From Butyrivibrio proteoclasticus B316 (lineage in GTDB: Bacteria > Bacillota > Clostridia > Lachnospirales > Lachnospiraceae), in NCBI RefSeq assembly GCF_000145035.1, contig NC_014387.1:3341897-3405896 (forward strand): a DNA stretch of 64,000 nt, read 5' to 3'. The notes below the pieces were generated by a model, which did not search any database, was not told where the DNA came from, and saw only the letters and a list, made by a program, of their open reading frames with translations. Made by a program: the position numbers and the translations under genes. Below, one piece after another: positions 17,217 to 26,677 of this stretch (its first letter is position 1; each line of letters begins with the position of its first letter).

Positions 17217-18305
17217 TCATTGTCTGCCTTCAAGATACTTCATGTAACTGATTACCATAAGAGCAATCTTAAAGGTAAGAGCATCATCAAAGTTTCTAAC
17301 ATCAAGTCCTGAGCTCTTCTCAAGCTTCTCTATTCTGTAAACCAATGTGTTTCTGTGAACAAAGAGCTGTCTTGATGTCTCAGAAACATTCAGGTTGTTT
17401 TCAAAGAATTTATTGATAGTATTGAGTGTCTCTTCATCAAGATCATCAGGAACTTCCTTGTCGCCGAAGATTTCATCAATGAATATCTTGCAGAGGCTTT
17501 CAGGAAGCTGATAAATAAGTCTTCCTATTCCAAGTGTATTGTAGGCATTAACTCTTTTTTCTGCATAGAATATTCTTCCTACCTCAAGAGCCATCTTGGC
17601 TTCCTTGAAAGACTTACTAAGATCCTTGATCTCCTCAACAATCGTTCCGTAGGAAACTCTGACATTGAGCATTGCCTCAGTATTCATCATATCAACAATA
17701 GTTGTAGCAATCTTGTGGACATCTTCATAGTTCTGTCCTCTTCCAAGATTCTTGATCAGGATCACACTATTCTCATCAACGGCTGTAACATAGTCTCCGG
17801 AATGCTGACCATACATGCTGCTCAGAAGCTCCTGCGCTGTGTTATCCTGAACATTCTTGGTTTCAACCAGGATGATTACTCTCGGAACACTAACCTCTAT
17901 TTTGAGCTTACGTGCCCTGTTATACACATCAATAAGAAGCATGTTATCAAGAAGCAGATTCTGGAAAAAGTTATTCCTGTCAAACCTTTCTTTATATGCG
18001 ACAACAAGATTCTGAAGCTGACTTACACCTATTTTACCAACCATATAAGCGTGCTCACTGTCACCCTTGGCAAGAAGCACATAGGCCGGATCACCCTCGT
18101 CCAATATCTTAAACAGATGCACATCGCCGATTACCTGAGAGTCTACAGGGGAGTTGGCAAAATTAATAACGATAGAAACATCAAGGAAATCTCTTTCGCT
18201 TGTGGATGCTACCGTTTCGCCTCCCAAATCCATAACACATAGCTCAACTTTTGTAATAGCGCTAAGTTCTTCTATACTTGTTCTGATAGTCTGTGCAGAA
18301 ATCAT
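17217..18305 (-). CDS. CdaR/PucR-type transcriptional regulator
   Basis: About 362 residues. The N-terminal part (about 1-110) resembles a sugar-diacid sensing domain, the middle has a GGDEF-like CdaR segment, and the C-terminus carries the PucR helix-turn-helix FFENNLNVSETSRQLFVHRN followed by TLVYRIEKLEK. The ATG at 18305 has AAGGAG 6 bases upstream and is chosen over an in-frame start nine codons earlier. It lies after the sugar-ABC ATPase on the same strand but is separated from it by two terminator hairpins, so it is probably a separate unit. The ligand is unknown; control of sugar uptake is a guess from context. Confidence 0.85.
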   Translation of the reverse strand: MISAQTIRTSIEELSAITKVELCVMDLGGETVASTSERDFLDVSIVINFANSPVDSQVIGDVHLFKILDEGDPAYVLLAKGDSEHAYMVGKIGVSQLQNLVVAYKERFDRNNFFQNLLLDNMLLIDVYNRARKLKIEVSVPRVIILVETKNVQDNTAQELLSSMYGQHSGDYVTAVDENSVILIKNLGRGQNYEDVHKIATTIVDMMNTEAMLNVRVSYGTIVEEIKDLSKSFKEAKMALEVGRIFYAEKRVNAYNTLGIGRLIYQLPESLCKIFIDEIFGDKEVPDDLDEETLNTINKFFENNLNVSETSRQLFVHRNTLVYRIEKLEKSSGLDVRNFDDALTFKIALMVISYMKYLEGRQ

Positions 18306-18356
18306 ACACTGCTCCTTATCTATTATTAACAATTAGTCTCTCTATTATCATAACAT

Positions 18357-18383
18357 AAAAAAGAATGTCGCGAACGACATTCT
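18357..18383 (-). terminator. Rho-independent terminator with UUCG tetraloop
   Basis: On the minus strand AGAATGTCG, loop TTCG, CGACATTCT, then a T-run (18362-18357). It is a perfect 9-bp stem and forms a second terminator after the ATPase gene, just before the CdaR-type regulator. Confidence 0.85.
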
Positions 18384-18402
18384 CGCGCCGGTCTTGTGCA
18401 AC

Positions 18403-18432
18403 AAAAAATGGGCCACACGAAATGTGCGGCCC
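18403..18432 (-). terminator. Rho-independent terminator of the ATPase gene
   Basis: On the minus strand GGGCCGCACA, short loop, TGTGGCCC, then ATTTTTTG. It lies 16 bases after the ATPase stop codon and with the next hairpin makes a tandem terminator. Confidence 0.88.
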
Positions 18433-18447
18433 AAATTATTATCATTA

Positions 18448-19557
18448 TTAGTTTGTGATTGTCTTCTCTGTCTCTTTGTCGAAGATGTGGATCTTCTCAA
18501 CATCGAAAGCAAACTTAACCTTATCGCCAGGTCTAGCTGTTGTACGAGAATCTACTCTAGCTGTGATAGGGAACTCAGCGAGATCGAAGTACAGATAAAC
18601 TTCTGCACCAAGAAGCTCGTATACGTTGATTGTTGACTCAAATACAGCCTTAGATGTGCTAACAACCATCTCTGAATCATCAACATCCTCAGGACGGATA
18701 CCGAATGTAACCTTCTTTCCGCCGTAGCCACCTTCGATAAGCTTCTTAGCCTTAGCTGGTGGAAGCTCGATTGACTGGCCAGCGATCTTGAGGCAAGCCT
18801 TGTCGCCATTAACCTCAACATCAGCATCAAGGAAGTTCATCTGAGGTGATCCCATGAATCCAGCAACGAAGAGGTTGCCTGGCTTATCATAGAGGTTCTG
18901 AGGTGTATCAACCTGCTGAACAACACCATCCTTCATAACTACGATTCTTGTACCAAGAGTCATAGCCTCTGTCTGGTCATGTGTAACGTAGATAATTGTT
19001 GTGCCAAGTCTCTGGTGAAGCTTAGCGATCTCTGTTCTCATCTGAACACGGAGCTTAGCATCAAGGTTTGAAAGAGGCTCGTCCATAAGGAATACCTTAG
19101 GGTTACGAACGATAGCACGTCCCATAGCAACACGCTGTCTCTGTCCACCTGAAAGAGCCTTAGGCTTACGATCAAGGAGCTTCTCAAGATCAAGGATCTT
19201 AGCTGCTTCTCTAACCATCTTGTCGATTTCCTGCTTAGGAACTTTTCTAAGCTTAAGTCCGAAAGCCATGTTATCATATACAGTCATATGAGGATACAGA
19301 GCGTAGTTCTGGAATACCATCGCAATATCTCTGTCCTTAGGCTCTACATCGTTAACTACTCTGTCACCGATTTTAAGAGTACCAGAAGAAATATCCTCAA
19401 GTCCTGCGATCATACGAAGTGTTGTAGACTTACCACATCCTGATGGGCCTACGAAAATGATAAATTCCTTATCCTCGATATCAAGGTTGAAATCTTTAAC
19501 AGCCTCGAAACCATTAGGATAAACCTTAGTAACATGCTGAAGTGATAAACTTGCCAT
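18448..19557 (-). CDS. ugpC: Multiple-sugar ABC transporter ATP-binding protein (UgpC/MsmK type)
   Basis: A 369-residue ATPase energising sugar permeases. It has Walker A GPSGCGKST (about 37-45), signature LSGGQRQRVAMGRA, Walker B VFLMDEPLSNLDAKL, a switch His in THDQTEAM, and a C-terminal TOBE/MalK regulatory domain (about 240-369) with FGIRPEDV. Such stand-alone ATPases commonly serve several sugar ABC systems in Firmicutes, which fits the orphan sugar-binding lipoprotein in this window. TAGGAGGAAAAATA precedes the ATG. The 200-bp region upstream is AT-rich and should carry its promoter, but no strong box stands out. Confidence 0.93.
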   Translation of the reverse strand: MASLSLQHVTKVYPNGFEAVKDFNLDIEDKEFIIFVGPSGCGKSTTLRMIAGLEDISSGTLKIGDRVVNDVEPKDRDIAMVFQNYALYPHMTVYDNMAFGLKLRKVPKQEIDKMVREAAKILDLEKLLDRKPKALSGGQRQRVAMGRAIVRNPKVFLMDEPLSNLDAKLRVQMRTEIAKLHQRLGTTIIYVTHDQTEAMTLGTRIVVMKDGVVQQVDTPQNLYDKPGNLFVAGFMGSPQMNFLDADVEVNGDKACLKIAGQSIELPPAKAKKLIEGGYGGKKVTFGIRPEDVDDSEMVVSTSKAVFESTINVYELLGAEVYLYFDLAEFPITARVDSRTTARPGDKVKFAFDVEKIHIFDKETEKTITN

Positions 19558-19756
19558 ACCTTATTTTTCCTCCTAATTTGCAAATACGTTTATGCTATAA
19601 AAAAGTATAGCTTTTAGAAATTTTATTATCTATTCACTAATTTCACAAATATTTTAGCATTCATTAGCAAATGTGACCAAGATAACAATCAGTTTTCCAC
19701 AATTTAAAAATGTTGACGAATATTCAAAAAATTCACTGTGCAATTTGTCCATTGCT

Positions 19757-21166
19757 TTATTCGCAAAAAGAAATACTGCCCTTGCCATCAACCTTAGATT
19801 TTTCGAGAGCTTCCCTTACTTTTGCAAGCAGCTCATCTGCATTTCCACCATTTTGAGGATATATTGCCCGGCCAGCTGCTATCTTGGCCTTCTTACCTTT
19901 GTCTATAAGGCCTGATTTGAGATCATACAAAAACATCTGAAGCTCATCTGTCTGTTTTCTTATATCTTTTTCACCTTCGAAGCCTTTTAAGAATACCAGA
20001 AATTCCCCTTCTTCTCCGCGCCCTAGTATATCTGTGATCCTGTAAGTACGTTTTAGTTCCTCTGCCACATCTTTTAGTATATTGATCCTGTCTGTGGAAT
20101 TGTCACAATCTATTGAAATTGCGAACAAAATACCATTTCTATCCCCTGCATACCTTGTATATCCACTCAGTTCACCGGTAAAGCCAAACTCATTATAAAG
20201 CCCTGTGATACTGTCAGTTTTAATTCTTTCGCTCTCCTTGGCTGCACGAATTTTTCTAATAAAGCTGCCGAACATGAATATTCCAAGATTTGCCAGTATA
20301 TAAATCGTAACTATAACCAAAAGCGCGATCACCAGGTTATAGTAATTCATCATATATACCTTCATAATATCCGACATATCATCATCAGTAGCTACAATGA
20401 CAACTCCGCCTGATATTTGCCCTGATGGGACAAAAATAAGATTTCCGTACCCTTCTATTTGAGACATGTAATATTTCTTCTGTGAAATATACATTTTGAT
20501 CGTATCTTCAGGTAACAAGTCGCTACCGTCTTCCCAAATATTATCTCCATTGAAATTTCCTGCAAAAATATAGCCTTCCAAATTCACCAGCGCTGTAACT
20601 TCAAGTTTTGGCAATCCTTTTAAAATTCTCTCCTGAACATCTTCAACTCTTGAATTTGTTATCAGATATCCCTTGGTATTTCCGTCAAAGTTTATATAAT
20701 TAACGACTACAACACTTCCGGCTGAAAAATATCCATCTTCCCTAATTTGTACCATTCCACTTCCACCATTATGGAAGCTCTCTATAATCTTTGCAAAAAA
20801 CAGCTCATTGCTGATATTTATCTTTTCACCTTTTTCATTTACGCCAACTCCATTAGCATCAACTACTATACTTCCAAAGACAGATTCATTTTTAGAAAGT
20901 GTTCTTAATACATTGACCAGCTTGTCCTGATCTTCGTTAAAATCCATATTAGCAAAAGAAACAGCCGTAGAATTATTGTAATCTACGACTGTCTGTATTA
21001 TCACATCTACAGAGCGAACGTTTTCCTCTGCAATATGTGATATCTTATGCATTTCATTTTCTTGAACTTCTTCTTCAACTATCCCACGAAAAATCCAGCA
21101 GGTTATGCCTGCCATAACATACAAAGCAATAATCGGAACTAACCACTTAAGATAAGCCTTTTTCAT
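19757..21166 (-). CDS. Membrane sensor with extracellular domain and degenerate GGDEF domain
   Basis: The first helix is at residues about 4-25, an extracellular Cache-like domain covers about 30-265, the second helix is about 270-295, and a GGDEF-fold domain takes up the C-terminus (SITGLYNEFGF to the end). The signature that should read GG(D/E)EF is EEGEF within ILGRGEEGEFLVFL, so the catalytic glycines are lost and cyclic-di-GMP synthesis is unlikely; a receptor or inhibitory role is possible. The ATG at 21166 follows GAGG by 6 bases. It lies downstream of the YesL-like gene by about 30 bases, so the two may be co-transcribed. Confidence 0.8.
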   Translation of the reverse strand: MKKAYLKWLVPIIALYVMAGITCWIFRGIVEEEVQENEMHKISHIAEENVRSVDVIIQTVVDYNNSTAVSFANMDFNEDQDKLVNVLRTLSKNESVFGSIVVDANGVGVNEKGEKINISNELFFAKIIESFHNGGSGMVQIREDGYFSAGSVVVVNYINFDGNTKGYLITNSRVEDVQERILKGLPKLEVTALVNLEGYIFAGNFNGDNIWEDGSDLLPEDTIKMYISQKKYYMSQIEGYGNLIFVPSGQISGGVVIVATDDDMSDIMKVYMMNYYNLVIALLVIVTIYILANLGIFMFGSFIRKIRAAKESERIKTDSITGLYNEFGFTGELSGYTRYAGDRNGILFAISIDCDNSTDRINILKDVAEELKRTYRITDILGRGEEGEFLVFLKGFEGEKDIRKQTDELQMFLYDLKSGLIDKGKKAKIAAGRAIYPQNGGNADELLAKVREALEKSKVDGKGSISFCE

Positions 21167-21198
21167 GGGATACCTCACTGATAAAAGAATTCCTGCAG

Positions 21199-22026
21199 TT
21201 ACTGGTTTGAATCTGTATTTCCCTGACTTATTTCTTCAGTACCTTCATCAATCTTCCTGATAGCAGCATCCATCTCTTCTTCATCAGACATTTCTTCTAC
21301 CTTGGGCTCAAATCTCTTAAAGGTATTATTGTACAAAAGAGCCTGTACAAATCCGGGGCCTGCAATACCCATAAGTATGAGGATTGGAAGAGCCTTAGCA
21401 CTAAAGAAGTAGAGAATTACTACAGGCACTGCGCTCACAAGAGCCATCAGCACTGTCTTAGGAAGTGCCATTATAGACATAAGAGCAGCATTCCTGAGCG
21501 TTCCAAGTACCGTGTTAACAAACTTGGATAAAAGAGGGAATATATATAGTGAAACCATATACAGAATAAGTGAAATAGCTATCACTATGTATCTGTATAT
21601 ACCTGAGCCATCTCTCATGATAAGGAAATCCAGAAGCAGGATTCCGCCTGCTGTGAACTGAATAACCTGTAAAATAGCTCCCTGTTTAAAGTTCTCTTTA
21701 AAGGATTTAAAAAATGACTTGGTTACATAACTATCTTCATCTCTGACAAGCTTAAGGAGCACATAATGCATAGCTGTCAGAGCAGGTCCTAAAGGTATAG
21801 AACAAACAATACCGCCAAGCCAGGCTACTACTACATAGAAAACAATTCCATCCAAAGAAGTAATATCTCCGGACGCAATCTGTATCAAGTATCCTCCAAC
21901 TGTAACCGCCTGTTCAATGATCAGAGGAGTAGCAAAAATCAAAGTCAAAATGTTCAGCCACATTATGTCTGCAAGTTTAGAAAGCGCATGCATAAGTGGA
22001 CTATCAATATCAAAAATCTTTCCCAT
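21199..22026 (-). CDS. DUF624 (YesL-like) membrane protein
   Basis: A 275-residue integral membrane protein with about five hydrophobic helices. It begins FDIDSPLMHALSKLADIMWLNILTLIFATPLI, which is characteristic of the YesL/DUF624 family. That family often sits near sugar ABC transporters in Firmicutes and has no settled function. The C-terminal 40 residues are soluble and acidic (EEMSDEEEMDAAIRKIDEG). Ribosome site AAGGAACGGG. Confidence 0.82.
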   Translation of the reverse strand: MGKIFDIDSPLMHALSKLADIMWLNILTLIFATPLIIEQAVTVGGYLIQIASGDITSLDGIVFYVVVAWLGGIVCSIPLGPALTAMHYVLLKLVRDEDSYVTKSFFKSFKENFKQGAILQVIQFTAGGILLLDFLIMRDGSGIYRYIVIAISLILYMVSLYIFPLLSKFVNTVLGTLRNAALMSIMALPKTVLMALVSAVPVVILYFFSAKALPILILMGIAGPGFVQALLYNNTFKRFEPKVEEMSDEEEMDAAIRKIDEGTEEISQGNTDSNQ

Positions 22027-22045
22027 ACAACAAAACCCGTTCCTT

Positions 22046-22540
22046 CTAGCGTAACTTTAGTTCCATTGGCGTGAATCTTATCCCATCCGCCACAGTCTCG
22101 GGACCTATGTCCCGAAATCCCCTCTTATGATAAAAGCCTACAGCATAAGGTGCCGCATTAACTGTAAGCTTATCTATCCCCTCTTCATTTTTTCCATAAA
22201 TGGAAACATACTTAATCAGAGCACTTGCAACCCCGTTGCCATGATAATCCCCGTCGACAAACAACAAAGATATGTGCATTCTCTCCCTAAGAGAGATAAG
22301 TCCCACATATCTATCACCGTCCATAGCAACAAACAATTGATAATGCCCTGCCACAAACATCTTCCTGAGCATATCGTCATTGACGAATTTGTGGAAATTC
22401 TCTATTCCTTCCTGGGAGTAATCCGGGGCATCAAACCTCTCAAAGGTGTCCCATGCGAGTTTCATAGCCCCGTCCCAGTCAGAATGGTAAGCACACCTTA
22501 CCATTATTTTTGATGTATCAACCTTTATTGACACTTTCAA
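22046..22540 (-). CDS. GNAT-family N-acetyltransferase
   Basis: A 164-residue acetyl-CoA-dependent acyltransferase. Motif A is visible as LFVDGDYHGNGVASALIKYVS (acetyl-CoA pyrophosphate loop), followed by LTVNAAPYAVGFYHKRGFRDIG, the usual C-terminal strand and helix. The start is a TTG at 22540 with AAGGAAA 5 bases upstream, overlapping the end of the hydrolase gene by 23 bases; translational coupling is likely. The ATG at 22504 has no ribosome site. The acceptor is unknown. Confidence 0.85.
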   Translation of the reverse strand: MKVSIKVDTSKIMVRCAYHSDWDGAMKLAWDTFERFDAPDYSQEGIENFHKFVNDDMLRKMFVAGHYQLFVAMDGDRYVGLISLRERMHISLLFVDGDYHGNGVASALIKYVSIYGKNEEGIDKLTVNAAPYAVGFYHKRGFRDIGPETVADGIRFTPMELKLR

Positions 22541-23474
22541 TCACTTTCCTTAGCCACTGGTACTGATCCTCAAATACCTGCTCTCTTCCGATTTCCTGTT
22601 GAAGCTCGTGTCTCATATTATCATACAGCTTGAGTTCAACGTTCTGAATCTGAAGCTGTTTCTTGTAAATATCAAACAACTTGGCAGGAGCCTCTCCATA
22701 GTTGCCTACAGGATCTTCCTTACCTGCTGTGATAAGAATTGGAAGGTTCTTAGGAATGTCATCCATCTTGTTGATATCCTGAACTCTCTTGAGAAGTTCA
22801 GCCATTGTAGCAAATCCGTTAAGTGTGAAAATGAAGTTGTCTAAAGGATCAGCTATGTATTTGTCTATGCTCTCTTCATTATGTGAAAGCCAGTCAAACT
22901 TAGTTCTTGGATTAGGGATTCTCTTGAGATATCCCTTAAATGCCATGTTGTTGATCATAGTTGATCTCTTCTTGGTTCCTGAGAACAACTGCATGATATT
23001 AACCAGATTAGCCAATGAATTAACTGTTCCGGTAGGCATATACGCTGTACCCTGGATAATAGCCCCCTGAATACCTGTTCCGTAACGGGTAATATACTCT
23101 CTTGCCACAAAAGATCCGAAGCTGTGTCCAAGTATAAACACCGGAATTCCAGGATACTCTTCCTGAACCATTTTCTTAAGTCTGTGTGCATCACGTACAA
23201 GTACAGTTGCCGGATCATCCTTGCAGAAAAAGCCCTTGGTAGCGTTGCTGTTGCAAGTTACAGAGCCGCCATGACCAAGATGATCATTACCCATTACAAG
23301 AATGCCTTTCTCAGCAAGAAAACGGGCATATTCATCGTAACGATCAACGTATTCCTGCATACCATGGATAATCTGTAAAATAGCTACAGGCTTATCCTCA
23401 GGAATCCACTTGATTGCATGGATCATGGATTGTCTGTCTCTTGATTTGTAAGTCAATTCCTCTTTGCGCACCAT
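22518..23474 (-). CDS. Lysophospholipase/monoacylglycerol-lipase-like alpha/beta hydrolase
   Basis: About 318 residues of the serine aminopeptidase S33/Hydrolase_4 group. It has IIHGMQEYVDRYDEYARFL near residue 37, NDHLGHGGS, nucleophile elbow LGHSFGSFV, a late acid in ITAGKEDPVG and a His in YDNMRHELQQE, which matches the RHE...E signature of lysophospholipase-like enzymes. The ATG at 23474 is preceded by GGGGAGGAA with 8 bases spacing; an ATG six codons upstream lies inside that site and is rejected. It is the first gene of hydrolase-GNAT-YesL-sensor. Confidence 0.87.
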   Translation of the reverse strand: MVRKEELTYKSRDRQSMIHAIKWIPEDKPVAILQIIHGMQEYVDRYDEYARFLAEKGILVMGNDHLGHGGSVTCNSNATKGFFCKDDPATVLVRDAHRLKKMVQEEYPGIPVFILGHSFGSFVAREYITRYGTGIQGAIIQGTAYMPTGTVNSLANLVNIMQLFSGTKKRSTMINNMAFKGYLKRIPNPRTKFDWLSHNEESIDKYIADPLDNFIFTLNGFATMAELLKRVQDINKMDDIPKNLPILITAGKEDPVGNYGEAPAKLFDIYKKQLQIQNVELKLYDNMRHELQQEIGREQVFEDQYQWLRKVIESVNKG

Positions 23475-23527
23475 TTGGAAGTTCCTCCCCATAATTTAGT
23501 TTATAAGTAAACCTATATATATAATAA

Positions 23528-23658
23528 CATGGATTTCTCCGCTACGCTTTCGAAATCCATGCACACATTCGGAATCCGCACTATCGTGCTACTTCCTCAT
23601 GCGTGTATATGTCTCAAGGTCCAAGAATCTCTCATGCAAGCATGAGATTCTTGGACTT
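23528..23658. repeat. Structured intergenic element of three tandem hairpins
   Basis: Between metG and the hydrolase. Hairpin 1: CATGGATTTC (23528-23537) with GAAATCCATG (23552-23561). Hairpin 2 is imperfect, about 23562-23608, built on GCAC-TATC-GTGC with outer arms ACACATTCGGAA and TTCCTCATGCGTGT. Hairpin 3: GTCCAAGAATCTC with GAGATTCTTGGAC at about 23619-23657. None is followed by a T-run, so these are not ordinary terminators. The compact series looks like a mobile intergenic repeat or a structured RNA end for metG. Confidence 0.65.
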
Positions 23659-23672
23659 TGATCCATTTATTA

Positions 23673-25712
23673 TCAACAGATTTCTGCACCTGAGGGCATA
23701 GGCTTCTCAGGAGTCATGAGCGCAAGGTTACCCTCAGCATCTTCTGCACAAAGAAGCATTCCTTCTGACAAAACTCCGGCAAGCTTAGCAGGCTTTAAGT
23801 TTACAAGAACCATTACTTTCTTGCCGACCATCTCTTCAGGAGTGTAATACTTTCTGATACCGGATACGATCTGCTTGACCTGACTTCCAATCTTGACCTG
23901 TGAGCACAGAAGTTTCTTGGATTTCTCAACTGCCTCGCAGGCAATGATCTCACCAACCTGGAACTGCATAGCTCCGAACTGGTCATATTCGATTTCTTCC
24001 TTGGCAGGAATGTCGATAGGAGCCTGCTCAGACTCTGCTGTTTCTGCCTTAGGTGCTGGTGCAGGAGCAAGTCCGGCCTTGGCAAGGTTCTCTGCTGCCT
24101 TTCTCTGAGATTCTTCAAAATCAGCCTTCTGCTTCTTGGTTATTTCAGCAGCCTTCTCGAGCACATCCTTGAGATCCTTACGAGCAAAGAGCATCTCAGG
24201 AGCCTCAACAACCTTAGTGCCTGAAGCAAGCACGCCGAACTGGCCAAGTGAGTCGAATTCTCTTTCAGGAGCATTGAGCTGTTCTCTGATCTTCTGAGCT
24301 GTTTCAGGCATAAATGGATCAAGAAGAGCAGCGCCGATTGAAATAGACTCTACAAGGTTGTACAGAACTGTAGAAAGTCTGTCCTTCTTGCTCTCATCCT
24401 TACCAAGTACCCATGGCTCAGTTTCGTCGATATATTTGTTGCATCTCTTAAAGAGAGTAAAGATTTCAGTAAGCGCATCAGCAACTCTGAGCTCATCCAT
24501 CTTCTTCTCAACCTTGTCATAGCATGATGTAACTACAGCCTTAAGGTCTGCGTCAACATCCTCTGTAACACCCTTATCAGCTACAACGCCACCAAGATAT
24601 TTGTTACTCATGGCAATTGTTCTGTTAACAAGGTTTCCAAGTGTATTAGCAAGGTCTGAGTTGAAACGCTCAACCAAAAGTTCCCATGTAATAACACCGT
24701 CGTTCTCAAAAGGCATCTCGTGAAGTACGAAATATCTTACAGGATCAACACCAAAGAGACTTACAAGGTCATCAGCATAGATAACGTTACCCTTTGATTT
24801 ACTCATCTTCTCGCCGCCCTGAAGGAGCCATGGATGACCAAATATCTGCTTAGGAAGCGGCTCTCCGAGTGCCATCAGGAAAATAGGCCAGTAAATTGTA
24901 TGGAATCGAATAATATCTTTACCAATAAGATGAAGATCAGCGGGCCACCACTTCTTGTATTCTTCGCTGCTATGGCCTTCTGCATCGTAACCAATACCTG
25001 TGATATAGTTTGAAAGTGCATCAAGCCATACATATACAACATGCTTGTCATCAAAGTCTACAGGAATTCCCCACTTAAATGACGTTCTGGAAACGCACAG
25101 ATCCTGAAGTCCCGGAAGAAGGAAGTTGTTCATCATCTCATTCTTTCTGGATACAGGCTGAATAAACTCAGGATGTGTATTGATATAATCAATAAGCTTG
25201 TCAGCATATTTGCTCATTTTAAAGAAATATGCCTCTTCCTCTGCGGGATGAACAGGACCGCCGCATTCAGGGCACTTGCCATCCTTGAGCTGAGACTCTG
25301 TATAGAACGCCTCACACTCTGTACAATACATTCCCTTGTATGATCCCTTGTAAATATCACCCTGATCATAAAATCTCTTGAATATCTTCTGAACCTGCTT
25401 GACATGATCATCATCTGTAGTACGGATGAATCTGTCATAAGATGTATCCATGAGGTTCCAAAGTCCCTTAATAGTATCTGAAACCTGATCAACAAACTCT
25501 TTAGGAGAAGCACAGCCTGCTTCAATTGCTCTTGTCTCAATCTTCTGCCCATGTTCATCTGAACCGGTCTGGAAGTGAACATCAAATCCATCTCTTCTCT
25601 TATATCTTGCGATTGCATCTGCAAGCACGATCTCATAGCTGTTACCGATATGTGGCTTACCTGATGTATAAGCAATCGCAGTAGTAATGTAGTATTTACC
25701 CTTATTCTGCAT
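23673..25712 (-). CDS. metG: Methionyl-tRNA synthetase
   Basis: About 679 residues. Class I signature AYTSGKPHIGNSYE near the N-terminus (HIGH equivalent), a zinc knuckle CTECEAFYTESQLKDG...CPECGG, KMSKSKGNVIY (KMSKS loop), the alpha-helical anticodon-binding region, an Ala/Lys/Glu-rich linker (about 545-580) and a C-terminal OB-fold tRNA-binding domain (FGAMQFQVGEI onward) that promotes dimer formation. The ATG at 25712 follows AAAGGATATATAGAA; a TTG six codons before it is less likely. The preceding gene on this strand is map, 37 bases away. Confidence 0.96.
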   Translation of the reverse strand: MQNKGKYYITTAIAYTSGKPHIGNSYEIVLADAIARYKRRDGFDVHFQTGSDEHGQKIETRAIEAGCASPKEFVDQVSDTIKGLWNLMDTSYDRFIRTTDDDHVKQVQKIFKRFYDQGDIYKGSYKGMYCTECEAFYTESQLKDGKCPECGGPVHPAEEEAYFFKMSKYADKLIDYINTHPEFIQPVSRKNEMMNNFLLPGLQDLCVSRTSFKWGIPVDFDDKHVVYVWLDALSNYITGIGYDAEGHSSEEYKKWWPADLHLIGKDIIRFHTIYWPIFLMALGEPLPKQIFGHPWLLQGGEKMSKSKGNVIYADDLVSLFGVDPVRYFVLHEMPFENDGVITWELLVERFNSDLANTLGNLVNRTIAMSNKYLGGVVADKGVTEDVDADLKAVVTSCYDKVEKKMDELRVADALTEIFTLFKRCNKYIDETEPWVLGKDESKKDRLSTVLYNLVESISIGAALLDPFMPETAQKIREQLNAPEREFDSLGQFGVLASGTKVVEAPEMLFARKDLKDVLEKAAEITKKQKADFEESQRKAAENLAKAGLAPAPAPKAETAESEQAPIDIPAKEEIEYDQFGAMQFQVGEIIACEAVEKSKKLLCSQVKIGSQVKQIVSGIRKYYTPEEMVGKKVMVLVNLKPAKLAGVLSEGMLLCAEDAEGNLALMTPEKPMPSGAEIC

Positions 25713-25748
25713 TTCTATATATCCTTTCAAATCGTAATATCTATTCTA

Positions 25749-26624
25749 TTACCAGCACAAAAGCTCTGGCCCGTCCTCTGTTACAAGGAGTTCAACCTCC
25801 CACTGAGCTGATGGTTTCATATCTGCTGTATAAACTGTCCAGTCGTTCTCTTCGTCAATAAAGATCTCATCCCTACCCATATTGACCATAGGCTCGATTG
25901 TAAATACCATACCTGGAACCATGAGCATTCCTGTACCGGGTCTGCTGACATGGCTGACATATGGCTCCTCGTGGAAAGCATTGCCACAGCCGTGACCACC
26001 GATTTCTTTAACGACAGTATAACCATTATCAAGAGCATGTTGATGTACCGCATGTCCCATATCTCCAATCGGAGTCCAAGGAATAACTGCCTTGATTCCG
26101 GCTTCCATACACTCTTTGGTAACCTGAACAAGTCTCTTTTTCTCAGGAGAAACATCGCCTATCATAAACATTCGTGATGAATCAGAGAAATAACCATCAA
26201 GAATAGTAGAACAGTCTACGTTGATAATATCTCCATCCTGTAAAATTATGTCTTTGGAAGGGATTCCGTGGCATACCTCTTCATTAATTGAAGTGCATAC
26301 GCTCTTAGGGAAGCCTTCATAACCTAAGTCCGCTGGGATGCCTCCCATCTTAGTGGTCACATCATTGACGATGTCGTCAATTTCCTGTGTTGACATTCCT
26401 GCGCGGATCTTGTCTCCAACCTCATCAAGCACAGCCATATTTATGACAGCACTCTTCTTGATTCCCTCAATGTCCTTCTCTGTTTTGAAAAGGTCTCTGC
26501 TAGGGATGATAAAGCCCTCATGCTCGTAGTGGATCAGCTTGTCATCAAAAGCCGCATGGCAACTCTTATACTTCTTGCCACTGCCACACCAGCACATATC
26601 ATTTCTTCCTAATCTCTTGTACAT
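25749..26624 (-). CDS. map: Type I methionine aminopeptidase with N-terminal SEC-C zinc motif
   Basis: Removes the initiator Met from nascent proteins. The first 25 residues hold a SEC-C motif GRNDMCWCGSGKKYKSCH that should bind zinc. The pita-bread fold follows with metal ligands in INVDCSTILDGYFSDSSRMF (two Asp), GGHGCGNAFHEEPYV (His), FTIEPMV (Glu), and a terminal AQWEVELLVTEDG (Glu). The ATG at 26624 has AGAAGG 6 bases upstream; an upstream TTG is rejected. About 291 residues; the SEC-C extension is typical of several clostridial MetAPs. Probably co-transcribed with metG. Confidence 0.95.
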   Translation of the reverse strand: MYKRLGRNDMCWCGSGKKYKSCHAAFDDKLIHYEHEGFIIPSRDLFKTEKDIEGIKKSAVINMAVLDEVGDKIRAGMSTQEIDDIVNDVTTKMGGIPADLGYEGFPKSVCTSINEEVCHGIPSKDIILQDGDIINVDCSTILDGYFSDSSRMFMIGDVSPEKKRLVQVTKECMEAGIKAVIPWTPIGDMGHAVHQHALDNGYTVVKEIGGHGCGNAFHEEPYVSHVSRPGTGMLMVPGMVFTIEPMVNMGRDEIFIDEENDWTVYTADMKPSAQWEVELLVTEDGPELLCW

Positions 26625-26677
26625 ATTCAACCTTCTTTTTATCGACAATTACTCTATAATAGTATGCCTTTTCACCA

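Noticed and set aside
23619..23658. Repeat-like hairpin read as a CRISPR unit
   Set aside because: Only one copy is present with no spacers; it is an ordinary inverted repeat.
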